Part shown: positions 17,410-24,995 of the stretch, piece after piece
Layout of the letters: each line of letters begins with the position of its first letter
How positions within the stretch are numbered: the stretch's first letter is position 1
Source: CBDDEC01 sp965226785
GTDB lineage: Bacteria; Chloroflexota; Dehalococcoidia; UBA2979
Reading direction: 5' to 3'
NCBI GenBank assembly: GCA_965226785.1
Contig: CBDDEC010000002.1
Span: 124,001 to 188,000 of the forward strand
DNA length: 64,000 nucleotides
The notes under the pieces: generated by a model
What the model was told of the DNA's origin: nothing
The model's input: only the letters and a program-made list of their open reading frames with translations
Database searches by the model: none
Program-made: the position numbers and the translations under genes

Positions 17410-17909
17410 CCGTCGAACGCGGGACCTCCCAGAGCTGGCAGACGCGGGCCGTGCCGTAGCGGCGTCCGCTGGAGGGCGAGCTGGCCCGGCTCATCGCCTC
17501 GACCTCCGAGGTGCCAAAGGGAGTCCTGCCTCCAACTGATGCGCGCGCTCGAACAGCAGCTCGTTGTCCATCGTGATCGCGCCGACCTTCGCCTGCAGGC
17601 GCCGGATCTCGTCGTCACGGTCATCGGCCGGCCGGCTCTTGAGCGATGCCTGCCCACCGGCGAGGAAGCGCTCACGCCACTGCGCCAGCGTCGCCGCGGT
17701 CACCCCGAGCTCGCGCGAGAGGGCGTCGAGCTCCTCGCCGTGCAGCAGCCTGAGCACCGCTTCGGCCTTGCGTCGCGACGAGAAGCGACCTCGCTCCGGC
17801 CGCGGCTCGCTCCGCCCATTCGTCCCCTGTGTTGAGCCCGTCATGGACACCTCCTCTGCAGCGGCAGGCTGCCCCAATCAGGTATCCAAGAAAACCGTGG
17901 ACCGGGAGA
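17410..17909 (-). mobile_element. IS-E copy 3 (IS3-like), orfA part only
   Basis: It holds one end of IS-E (GGTTTTCTTGGATACC type repeat at 17880-17897) and the complete orfA; orfB is cut after a few codons by the IS-A3 end. The same end sequence borders the E copy at 34728-36063. Confidence 0.75.
17491..17844 (-). CDS. IS-E orfA, helix-turn-helix protein
   Basis: IS3-family OrfA, about 117 residues from MTGSTQGTNGRSEP. The body reads RGRFSSRRKAEAVLRLLHGE, then LGVTAATLAQWRERFLAGGQ (helix-turn-helix), RPADDRDDEIRRLQAKVGAI and NELLFERAHQLEAG, a leucine-zipper-like region used for dimer formation. Normally a frameshift joins it to orfB; orfB is missing here, so the element cannot move by itself. 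Confidence 0.75.
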   Translation of the reverse strand: MTGSTQGTNGRSEPRPERGRFSSRRKAEAVLRLLHGEELDALSRELGVTAATLAQWRERFLAGGQASLKSRPADDRDDEIRRLQAKVGAITMDNELLFERAHQLEAGLPLAPRRSRR

Positions 17910-18060
17910 CCGTGAGCATCGGCGCCTGTCCCTCGCGCGAGCGCCGCACGTCGTTCACGCGCTCGATGACCTGGAACGGCAGCCGCACACGTTCGACCTC
18001 GGTGCCCTTGCCAGGCCAGACGAGCTCGACGCGGTCGTAGTCCTGAGATGGACCGTTCAT
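17910..18060 (-). pseudogene. N-terminal fragment, possibly of an adenine-specific DNA methylase
   Basis: The start MNGPSQDYDRVELVWPGKGT lies behind AGGGAGAGG and is followed by RVRLPFQVIERVNDVRRSRE. The ELVWPGK opening recalls the N-terminus of some type III-like site-specific methyltransferases, but too little remains to be sure. The frame runs into the IS-E3 end and stops there. A separate promoter region precedes it, divergent from the AIM24 gene. Confidence 0.35.
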
Positions 18061-18154
18061 CGGCCGTCCGCCTCTCCCTGAGCCGCTCCCGGCTATCATG
18101 GGTGTAGAGGGCGCTTACATCTCGGCAGCCCGCATGCACGAGCAGGAGACCCCA

Positions 18155-18943
18155 ATGACCATGCGCAGCCACGTGATCGACTACCGGATCCACGGCGACG
18201 ACCTGCAGTTCGTCGAGGTCGAACTCGACCCAGGCGAGACGGTTATCGGCGAGGCCGGAGCGATGATGTTCCTCGAATCCGACATCGGCTTCGAGTCGAA
18301 GATGGGGGACGGCGCCGAGCCTGATCAGGGGTTGTGGGGCAGGCTCAAGGACGCCGGCAAGCGGGCAATGGCGCAGGAGTCGATCTTCCTCACGCACTTC
18401 ACCAACGAGGGTCGTGCCAAGCAGGTCGTCGCCTTCTCCGCCGAGTTCCCCGGCACGATCTTGCCAGTCGATCTGGCTGCTCTCGGCGGGACCATCCTGG
18501 CCCAGAAAGATGCATTTCTGTGCGCGGCCCTCGGCACGAAGATCGACATCGCCTTCCGCCGCAACCTCGGAACCGGACTCTTCGGTGGTGAGGGCTTCAT
18601 CCTCGAGCGCCTGAGCGGCGACGGCATGGCGTTCCTGTCAGTCGGCGGGACGGTGGTCGAAAAGGAGCTGCGCGGCGACAAGCTGCTGGTCGACACCGGG
18701 TGCCTCGTCGCCTTCGAGCCCGGGATCGACTACTCGATCGAGCGTGCAGGGAACCTCAAGTCGATGATCTTCGGCGGCGAAGGGCTCTTCCTGGCGAGCC
18801 TCTCGGGGCACGGTCGGGTGTGGCTGCAGTCGCTGCCGTTCTCGCGGCTGGCGAACCGCATCATCCAGAGCGCACCCAGCGCCGGCGGCGAGTCTCGCGG
18901 CGAGGGCTCACTTCTTGGTGGGCTCGGTCTTGGTCAACGGTAA
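18155..18943 (+). CDS. AIM24 / TIGR00266 family protein
   Basis: A protein of the AIM24 (TIGR00266) family, a beta-helical fold of unknown biochemical role. The start MTMRSHVIDYRIHGDDLQFV at 18155 lies behind CAGGAG; the ATG at 18098 is out of step with family length. Conserved parts are ELDPGETVIGEAGAMMFLES, FLTHFTNEGRAKQVVAFSAE, then GGTILAQKDAFLCAALGTKI and GGEGFILERLSGDGMAF with the family GEG motif, and LVDTGCLVAFEPGIDY. The 263 residues are a full-length protein with a Gly-rich end. This is one of few intact chromosomal genes in the 10-22 kb mosaic. Confidence 0.9.
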   Translation: MTMRSHVIDYRIHGDDLQFVEVELDPGETVIGEAGAMMFLESDIGFESKMGDGAEPDQGLWGRLKDAGKRAMAQESIFLTHFTNEGRAKQVVAFSAEFPGTILPVDLAALGGTILAQKDAFLCAALGTKIDIAFRRNLGTGLFGGEGFILERLSGDGMAFLSVGGTVVEKELRGDKLLVDTGCLVAFEPGIDYSIERAGNLKSMIFGGEGLFLASLSGHGRVWLQSLPFSRLANRIIQSAPSAGGESRGEGSLLGGLGLGQR

Positions 18944-18965
18944 GCGGGCGGCCGGTGAGTGATGC

Positions 18966-19060
18966 TAGAGCGCCGCTAGGCCCAGATTCGCAAGGCGGAA
19001 GGCCATCGCCGCCTGGCTCACACCGTACTGGCGCGCCAGGCGGACAACGGCGTCATCGCT
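18966..19060 (-). pseudogene. ImmA/IrrE-type metallopeptidase, C-terminal fragment
   Basis: About 32 codons: AISDDAVVRLARQYGVSQAA, MAFRLANLGLAAL, stop. This is the typical C-terminal helix-turn-helix-like tail of ImmA/IrrE proteins. The metal-binding HEXXH part is gone, cut at the end of IS-B (19061). Confidence 0.5.
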
Positions 19061-19741
19061 GATGGCTGTGCTACCAGAAAATGTCGTCCGCCCGAATGTC
19101 ACGCGGCGAGACGCTCGTACTCGTGATGCAGCCCGCCCAGGATCGGCCGACCCACGACTTGGCCCTCGCTCCGGGGCGGTGACCGTGGCCGCCGGTCGTC
19201 CGAAGCCCACAGTTCGAGCGCCTGGTGCGGTCGCACGTGGTTGTAGTGCGCGACGTACTCCCGCAGCACCAGTCGCAGGTGACGCTCATTCACGATGATC
19301 AGATGGTCGAGACATGCGCGCCTGAGCGTTCCCACCACACGCTCCGCGCTGGCGTTCGCCTGCGGTGCCCGCACCGCAGTGAGGACCGTCTTGATCCCGA
19401 TCGCTCGCGCCCTGCCAAGGAAGGCACCGCCGGACGAGCGGTCGCGGTCCCGGATCAGATAGCGGGGCTGCTGCCCCCACGGCGTCGCCTCCAGCAACTG
19501 ACGCCACACACACGGCGCCGTCGGATGGGCCGTCACGTTGAAATGCACGATGCGGCGTCGCGCGGGCGTGATGAAGAAGAAGCCGTACAGCGTCTCGCAG
19601 GTGCGCGTCTGCACGGTGCAGCAGTCCGCAGCCCGGAGCTGCGGGCGGTGGTTGGCGAGGAAGCTTCGCCAGGACCGGGACGGCGGACGCCGCAGTGCCC
19701 TCCGCCGATAGCACCTCACCGTCTCCGCGCTCACCTCGTAA
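19061..19741 (-). mobile_element. IS-B, 5'-truncated relative of IS-A
   Basis: One end begins near TGTGCTACCAGAAAATGTCG. The transposase frame (19099-19741) keeps the core: LRAADCCTVQTRTCETLYGF, RDRDRSSGGAFLGRARAIG, and SAERVVGTLRRACLDHLI, ending GGLHHEYERLAA. It is clearly related to IS-A but diverged along its whole length. The N-terminal third is missing where the methylase C-terminus begins at 19742. A 77-base piece of the same end recurs at 21108. Confidence 0.8.
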
Positions 19742-19921
19742 CCGATCGTCGTCCTCTCGTACGGCGGGCCGGGCGTCACATTGACCGACGTGACCGCCCA
19801 GGTCGCGCGCCACCGACAGGTGGCGCAAGCCCGCGCCATCCCCTATCCGCGCCTCCGCGCGGTCGCGAAGGAGCACACCAATGCCACCAGCCACGAGTAC
19901 CTCGTCATCGCCCGGCGCTGA
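19742..19921 (+). pseudogene. DNA adenine methylase, C-terminal fragment
   Basis: Frame PIVVLSYGGPGVTLTDVTAQ, VARHRQVAQARAIPYPRLRA and SHEYLVIARR, stop. The first 58 bases are identical to the end of the methylase piece at 1995-2878 (there on the opposite strand), so the two fragments together rebuild one D12 methylase. The last 40 bases overlap the start of the ParB-like gene, an arrangement expected of a compact phage operon. Confidence 0.75.
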
Positions 19922-20234
19922 GCGGCTGCGCGACATCCCGCTCGCCGACCTCCATCCGCACCCCGCGAACGCCAACGTCATGGACGATGCGGTGCGCGCG
20001 ACCCTGCGGCGCAACCTCGACCGGGAGCGGATCTGCCCGCCCCTGATCGTGCGGCCCCTGCCGGATCTCGCGGGCGGCTACCAGGTCCTGGACGGCCACC
20101 AGCGGCTCGCCGTGCTGCGCGAGCTGGGCTGGCCCACGGCGCCGTGCTTCTGCTGGCCGTGCGACGATGCCAGCGCCCTGATCCTGCTGGCCACCATCGC
20201 GGCGGGATCGCCGCTCCCTGCGGCTGCCGAGTAG
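19881..20234 (+). CDS. ParB/Srx-fold N-terminal domain protein, phage type
   Basis: A 117-residue protein starting MPPATSTSSSPGAERLRDIP. The ParB-N fold marks are PLADLHPHPANANVMDD, then ICPPLIVRPLPDLAGGYQVL and the DGHQRLAVLRELGW box, which binds nucleotide in this fold. There is no helix-turn-helix after it, unlike chromosomal ParB. Short proteins of this sort accompany adenine methylases in phages. It overlaps the methylase 3' end by 41 bases. Its role is not known; a nuclease or regulatory function is possible. Confidence 0.7.
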   Translation: MPPATSTSSSPGAERLRDIPLADLHPHPANANVMDDAVRATLRRNLDRERICPPLIVRPLPDLAGGYQVLDGHQRLAVLRELGWPTAPCFCWPCDDASALILLATIAAGSPLPAAAE

Positions 20235-20271
20235 CATGGGAGTCAAGGACGCGTGCCCGCGAGGATCAGCC

Positions 20272-20406
20272 ATGACTGCAAGATGTTCGGGTCCAGAGTG
20301 CTCTAAGGAGTCGGCCGTTCTCGTCGTATCAGGGCTAATCGCAACGCTGGCCGAGAGGCCGCTGTCACACCAGGCGCTCCTCGTCGACAGACTTCAGCGG
20401 GGCTGA
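20272..20406 (+). CDS. Small hypothetical ORF, 44 residues
   Basis: ATG at 20272 behind GAGGATCAGCC. It reads MTARCSGPECSKESAVLVVS and GLIATLAERPLSHQALLVDR, then a stop. It has two Cys near the start and a short hydrophobic part. No family is known. The spacing after the ParB-like gene (37 bases) fits the same transcription unit. It may not be translated. Confidence 0.3.
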   Translation: MTARCSGPECSKESAVLVVSGLIATLAERPLSHQALLVDRLQRG

Positions 20407-20480
20407 TGTACACAGCGCTGTTCTGGTGGCAAATGGCTAACGATTGCGACACGGGAGCTTGTTGGACAGGAGATAGTCAC

Positions 20481-20949
20481 ATGACGCGGGCGATATACCT
20501 CGCGAACCCGTACGGGTTCTCCCTGCAGCAGAAGGCGGCACTCCTCCCGCCCATTGTTGACGCTCTCGAGTCGCTCGGCCTGGAGGTCTGGGAACCCTTT
20601 CGTACGGAATAATCAGATCGACTTCACCGAGTCGGACTGGGCGTACGATGTCGGGCAGGCTGATTTTCGTGACGTACGCGAGTCCGACGCCATCTTCGCG
20701 GTAGTGAACGGCGTGCCTCCCGACGAGGGCGTCATGGTCGAACTCGGCATGGCCATCGCGCTCGGTCGCCCGACCTTCTTGTTCCGAGACGACTTCCGCC
20801 GAGCCACCGACAGCGGGCGCTATCCGCTGAATCTAATGCTGTTCACGGGGTTGCCGCACCGAGGTTGGGAAGACTGGTTCTACACCTCGGTTGATGAGAT
20901 CACGGATCCTAACAAGGCACTCGCGCGGTGGGCCGCGCAGACGCCCTGA
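20481..20949 (+). pseudogene. Nucleoside 2-deoxyribosyltransferase, one-base frameshift
   Basis: Enzyme of the nucleoside 2-deoxyribosyltransferase fold (salvage base exchange). The ATG at 20481 behind AGGAG gives MTRAIYLANPYGFSLQQKAA and LESLGLEVWEPF. At 20600-20605 the run TTT has one base too many and the frame passes to RNNQIDFTESDWAYDVGQAD. Then come ESDAIFAVVNGVPPDEGVMV and ELGMAIALGRPTFLF, which contain the Asp and Glu positions typical of the family. If corrected the length is about 156 residues, which is normal. A homopolymer error is the simplest explanation. It follows phage-type genes. Confidence 0.75.
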
Positions 20950-21107
20950 AGCAGGTATGGTTCGCGCCGAGGCCATTCTCGCCGCCGCATAGCGCTAGCC
21001 ACCTCGTCGCGGGAGGCTACGCTGTGCTAATAGTCGGCAGTCACGTAGCCGGTGGTCGATTTACTCTCCACCTTCAGAAGTCGTTGTCGAGCCACCATCG
21101 GCGGAAC

Positions 21108-21184
21108 GATGGCTGTGCTACCAGAAAATGTCGTCCGCCCGAATGTCACGCGGCGAGACGCTCGTACTCGTGATGCAGCCCGCC
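21108..21184 (-). mobile_element. 77-base terminal piece of IS-B
   Basis: Identical over 77 bases to 19061-19137, the transposase 3' end and terminus of IS-B. It breaks off at the left repeat of IS-A4. The rest of that copy is missing on the other side of IS-A4, so IS-A4 does not simply interrupt it. Confidence 0.85.
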
Positions 21185-22314
21185 GTGGGACGGCAAAACC
21201 TGATAGGTGCAGCTCTGTCCTGAAATAGCAGAGTATCGGCGAGCCACGAGAGGCTCGTCTGTGCTCTACCTCCGTCTGCTTGTCGCGGCACTCTTCGCTT
21301 CGGTCCGCGCCCGCCGAGATCTCGTCCTCGAGAACTTGGCACTGCGGCATCAGCTCGCCGTCTACACAAGGGGCCGTCGTCGACCGCGGCTCCGTCGCCA
21401 CGACCGCCGACTCTGGTCACTGCTGGCACGTGGTTGGTCCGGCTGGCGAGGCACGCTCGTGATGGTCGAGCCGGACACGGTGGTGCGCTGGCATCGTTCT
21501 GCTTGGCGCGCCTACTGGCGCTGGAAGAGTCGTCGCCGCTCCGGACGACCCCGGATTCCCGCAGAGCTGCGACAGCTGATCGTCCGCATCGCCACTGAGC
21601 ATCCACGGTGGGGCGCCGTCCGCATCGTCGGCGAGCTGCGTGTCCTTGGCTTCGAGGTCAGCGCCCGCACCGTGAGTCGCTACCGCCGGCAAGCGCTGCG
21701 GCGCCCCCTGAGCCAGTCGTGGCGCACGTTTCTCCGCAACCACGCGTCCAGCATCTGGGCCGCCGATCTGTTCACGGTCCAGACGCTCGCCTTCCGCACG
21801 CTCTCCGTGTTCGTCGTGATCGACCACGGCCGGCGCCGCATCCGGCACTGGAACGTCACGGAGCACCCGATCGCGCCCTGGATCTGGAGGCAGATGATCG
21901 AGGCGACCGCCTGGGGTCAGCAGCCAGGGTTCCTCATCCGAGACCGCGACCGTAGCTATGGCGGAGACTTCATCGCACGCGCTCGACGGATCGGGATCGA
22001 GACGATTCTGACTCCGGTGCACGCGCCGAATGCCAACGCCATCGCCGAGCGCGTCATCGGCACGCTCAGGCGCGAGTGTCTCGACCATGTCATCGCGGTC
22101 AACGAACAACATCTCCGGCGGGTGCTTGGTGAGTACGTCCAGCACTACAACGCGATGCGGCCGCATCGGTCATTGTCGCTCGACTCTCCGGAGGGACGCT
22201 CGCCGGTGCAGCGGACGCCGAGTCAGCGAGTCGTCAGCAAGTCGTCAGCAAGCCGGTGCTAGGAGGCTTGCATCATGAGTATCGGTGGGCCGCATGAGGT
22301 TTTGCCGTCCCACG
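21184..22314 (+). mobile_element. IS-A copy 4, complete, with 11-base duplication
   Basis: Both inverted repeats are intact. Compared with copy 1 it is longer by an 11-base tandem duplication of GTCGTCAGCAA near 22230, close to the 3' end of the transposase. No target duplication flanks it: the left neighbour is an IS-B piece, the right an HTH-protein gene. Confidence 0.9.
21207..22262 (+). CDS. IS-A transposase, C-terminus altered
   Basis: The same DDE transposase as at 3619, with complete catalytic part (WAADLFT, RDRDRSYGGDF, ERVIGTLRRECLDH). The 11-base duplication changes the last residues: RVVSKSSASRC and stop instead of RVVSKPVLGGLHHEYRWAA. The lost tail is conserved in IS-A and IS-B, so activity of this copy is doubtful. 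Confidence 0.8.
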   Translation: MQLCPEIAEYRRATRGSSVLYLRLLVAALFASVRARRDLVLENLALRHQLAVYTRGRRRPRLRRHDRRLWSLLARGWSGWRGTLVMVEPDTVVRWHRSAWRAYWRWKSRRRSGRPRIPAELRQLIVRIATEHPRWGAVRIVGELRVLGFEVSARTVSRYRRQALRRPLSQSWRTFLRNHASSIWAADLFTVQTLAFRTLSVFVVIDHGRRRIRHWNVTEHPIAPWIWRQMIEATAWGQQPGFLIRDRDRSYGGDFIARARRIGIETILTPVHAPNANAIAERVIGTLRRECLDHVIAVNEQHLRRVLGEYVQHYNAMRPHRSLSLDSPEGRSPVQRTPSQRVVSKSSASRC

Positions 22315-22361
22315 GGGTCGCCCCGGTAGATGCTGCTGACCAGCAGCGGGTAGGCGGTCGC

Positions 22362-22827
22362 TCAGTGGACGCTGAAGGCCGGCTCACCTTCCACCAGGAC
22401 TGCGTGAAAGTTAAGGCCGATCCCCTCCTCGAACCGCACGGCCTCGGGAGCTAGTGCCTGGCCCTTCAGGAAGCCGAGCTCTCGCAGCACGCGCAACGCG
22501 GTGGCTGTCTCTGCGGCGGGCACGCCGACGGCCTGACCGACCGCCGCCACGGCCTCGCCCGCGAGGAGGGCGCGCGCGATCAGCTTCTCGTTCGCCGTGA
22601 GGGTGACGGTCACGGGGGGTCGCGTCCCACTGCGCGAGCGCGCGGCGCAGCGTGGGGGCGGACTCGAGGCGCAGGTACAACCGGAGTCGCTGGGCGACGT
22701 TGTTCGGCAGGCTCAGCGCATCCTGCGCCTGAGAGATGGTCGAGATGTCCAGCCCGCGCCAGCGGCGCTTGAGGTAGTCGAGGACCACCTGGTCCGCGGC
22801 GACCTCTCTCCGTGCAGATTGGGGCAT
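22362..22827 (-). pseudogene. Hypothetical HTH-type protein, frameshift in a C run
   Basis: The ATG at 22827 behind GGAAGG gives MPQSARREVAADQVVLDYLK, then DISTISQAQDALSLPNNVAQ. The frame is lost in a run of six G (22614-22619) and goes on as VTVTLTANEKLIARALLAGE, AVGVPAAETATALRVLRELG and a C-terminus ending EGEPAFSVH. Both parts look like winged-helix or helical repeats. I do not recognise the family. Joined, it is about 155 residues. The homopolymer run makes a sequencing error likely. Confidence 0.5.
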
Positions 22828-22840
22828 GTTCCATTCCTTC

Positions 22841-22988
22841 CGACGACCAAGCGCCTCGGCGCGCCACCGTGTGAGCCAGCACCTCGCGCGCGCGTCCCTG
22901 GAACGGTCTCCCAGTCGCTTCGCACGGCGGCCTCGTTTGCTTCGTCGAGGAAGGCTTCCATGCGTCGCTGGATTCGCTCGCCTCGCAT
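22841..22988 (-). pseudogene. N-terminal fragment resembling Chloroflexota nucleotide-cyclase proteins
   Basis: The frame starts MRGERIQRRMEAFLDEANEA and continues AVRSDWETV, then slips to RAREVLAHTVARRG. This opening (QRxMEAFLDEAxEAxxxxDW) is like the start of TPR-containing adenylate/guanylate cyclases found in Chloroflexota. The remainder is missing. A class III cyclase catalytic fragment stands at 41280, but nothing shows that they belonged together. Confidence 0.35.
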
Positions 22989-23385
22989 GGTAGCCCTGAT
23001 GGTACAAGGCTCGGAGACAGCGGCTGCACGGTTGCGCGGGGATTCAAGGGCGAAGCACCCTCCACCGCCGCGATTACGCGGCCGGAACGAGCCGGCGGCG
23101 AGGCGGCGCAGCAGCCAGCCGGAGCGGCGTCCTCATGCTGGCGTCCTCTCGGCGCGCTTCTTGAGGAGGGGCGCTCCCCTGCCCTTGCGCCTGCGGCCGG
23201 GGTCACAGTAGAGGAGCGGCAACCCCCAAGCGCTGCGTCGCCCAGGCAGCTGGGTCGGAGACCCACCGTCTACGACCGCGCAGCCGCGCCCTCCTGGCGC
23301 TCTCCGCCGTGCAGTAGCCACCAGACGTGGAAACGGGCTCGGGGCGCACGACACGCCAGTACGAGGCGTCCACGCGCGGGGCGGG
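22989..23385. other. Gene-free stretch
   Basis: About 400 bases, very GC-rich, between the cyclase-like fragment and the SMP-30 gene. No frame on either strand resembles a known protein, and I see no RNA gene or strong repeat. Confidence 0.5.
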
Positions 23386-24342
23386 TTAGGTCGGGTCGGG
23401 TGCCGCGCCGTCGACGACGGCGCGCATCGCGGGAGCGATGCCTCGCACCCCCGTCTCCACGCTGTACACACTGGTCGCCGCGGCGAGATAGAGCGTCGAC
23501 AGGTCCGGCCCGCCGAACGCGAGGTTGGCCGCGTGCTCCTCCATCTCGAACACGCCGAGCCGCCGGCCGTCGGGGGCGAGCACCCACACGCCGCCAGCGC
23601 CGGTGGTCCAGAGCCGCCCGTCCTCGTCCACCTTCATGCCATCTGGCGCGCCCCGCCGGTCGTCGCCGCGCATGTCGGCGAACAGCTCGCCTCCCGCCAG
23701 CGAGCCGTCGTCCGCGGCCTCGTAGCGGCGGATGATGCGGTCCTGCGAGTCGCCGACGTACAGCACCGACTCGTCGGGCGAGAAGGCGAGGCCGTTCGGC
23801 TGCGTGAAGTCGTCGACGAGCAGCGTGAGCGTGCCATCCGGATCGACGCCGTAGACGCCCTGGAAGTCGAGCTCCTTGCGAGCGTCGGGATCCCCCAGCA
23901 CGCGCCGTGCCCCGGGCTGCGGGAGCCCGTACGTGGGATCCGTGAAGTACAGCCGCCCGGAGGAGTGCGCCACGATGTCGTTGGGGCTGTTGAGCCGCTT
24001 GCCCTCGAAGGCCGCGGCTACGTCGCTGCCTACGCCATCGCCCTCACGGGCGACGTACGCCGCGCGCGACACGCGCCGCCCGGAATGCTCGCACGCCAGC
24101 AGCCGGCCCTCCGCATCGAGCGTGAGCCCGTTCGAATGCCCGCTGGGCTCGCGGTAGACCTCAGCGCTGTCGGACCCCGGCCGCCAGCGATGAATGCGGT
24201 TGCCGGGGATGTCGCTGAACAGCAGCGCCTCGTCATCGGCAACCCAGATCGGCCCCTCGGTGAACACGAACCCGCTGCACAGTCGCGTCTCCTCGCCGGA
24301 TACCAGCAGCTTCGACAGGCCGTCGTCGTTCTCGATTCGCAT
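23386..24342 (-). CDS. SMP-30/gluconolactonase/LRE-family protein
   Basis: Six-bladed propeller of the SMP-30 family, usually a Ca- or Zn-dependent lactonase that opens sugar lactones. It has 318 residues from the ATG at 24342, which follows GGAGGGAGACGGCA; the longer frame to 24828 is not supported. Family marks are LCSGFVFTEGPIWVADDEAL with the metal-binding Glu, GHSNGLTLDAEGRLLACEHS, GKRLNSPNDIVAHSSGRLYF with the metal-binding Asn, and VDDFTQPNGLAFSPDESVLY, then GGAPDGMKVDEDGRLW near 23630. No signal peptide. It fits a sugar-acid route with the enolase-family gene next to it, though transcription units are separated by about 650 bases. Confidence 0.88.
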   Translation of the reverse strand: MRIENDDGLSKLLVSGEETRLCSGFVFTEGPIWVADDEALLFSDIPGNRIHRWRPGSDSAEVYREPSGHSNGLTLDAEGRLLACEHSGRRVSRAAYVAREGDGVGSDVAAAFEGKRLNSPNDIVAHSSGRLYFTDPTYGLPQPGARRVLGDPDARKELDFQGVYGVDPDGTLTLLVDDFTQPNGLAFSPDESVLYVGDSQDRIIRRYEAADDGSLAGGELFADMRGDDRRGAPDGMKVDEDGRLWTTGAGGVWVLAPDGRRLGVFEMEEHAANLAFGGPDLSTLYLAAATSVYSVETGVRGIAPAMRAVVDGAAPDPT

Positions 24343-24995
24343 TGCCGTCTCCCTCCGCAATCGCCCGCGCGCACCGCTTCCGCCGCGGCACGCCATGATA
24401 GAGGAGCGGGGGTGGGTGCGCGATTGCGGCGGCCGCTGACGCGCAGAGGTGTCCCCCGCCGCCCGATCAAGTGCCGCTGGTAGCAGGGACCAGATCCGAA
24501 CTGGCGCAGACTGGCGAGCCTCGGTGCTCCACTGAGGCAGAACGCGTCCGGACATCGTGGCGCGCCACCACATGTCGTCATCGTCGGGTGCCGTCCTCGC
24601 CTTACGCGAGGCCGAACGGATCCAGAGAACACAGGAACGCCCGGCAGCCACGGGGCGCCCTGGTCGGACTAGCCGACTTGCCTTGGGCAGGCGATCAGTA
24701 CGGTACCACCGCAACTGATCGCCTACATGGCCCAAAGGCCATCGCCTCGGCAACGACTCGACGCCATCTCGGTTATGTCGAGCAGGTCGAGGAAGTCCAC
24801 GCCCGCACCACCGAGGACGACGCTCCACGACCCCAGCACGAGCGGCGGGCGCGGCAGCTGGTAGCGAACGAAGACCTACGCCGACGCGGGTACTACGTCG
24901 GGCGTCACGGCCACCTCATGCGCCGCGACGGAGACGTGCGGCGGGCGGCCAGGCAGATTTCGCCCTCCGCAGCCAGACATGAGTCGGCCCTCGCA
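24343..24995. other. Gene-free stretch with a long imperfect inverted repeat
   Basis: About 650 bases between SMP-30 and the enolase-family gene. A 180-codon plus frame exists (24471-25013), but it overlaps the enolase 3' end on the other strand and has no known homologue. The centre, 24679-24740, is an inverted repeat with an 11-base perfect inner stem (AGGCGATCAGT) and near-perfect outer arms. See the findings. Confidence 0.5.

Noticed and set aside
23386..24828. 480-residue version of the SMP-30 protein
   Set aside because: The first 162 codons are Arg-rich, without family similarity; a strong ribosome site lies before the ATG at 24342.
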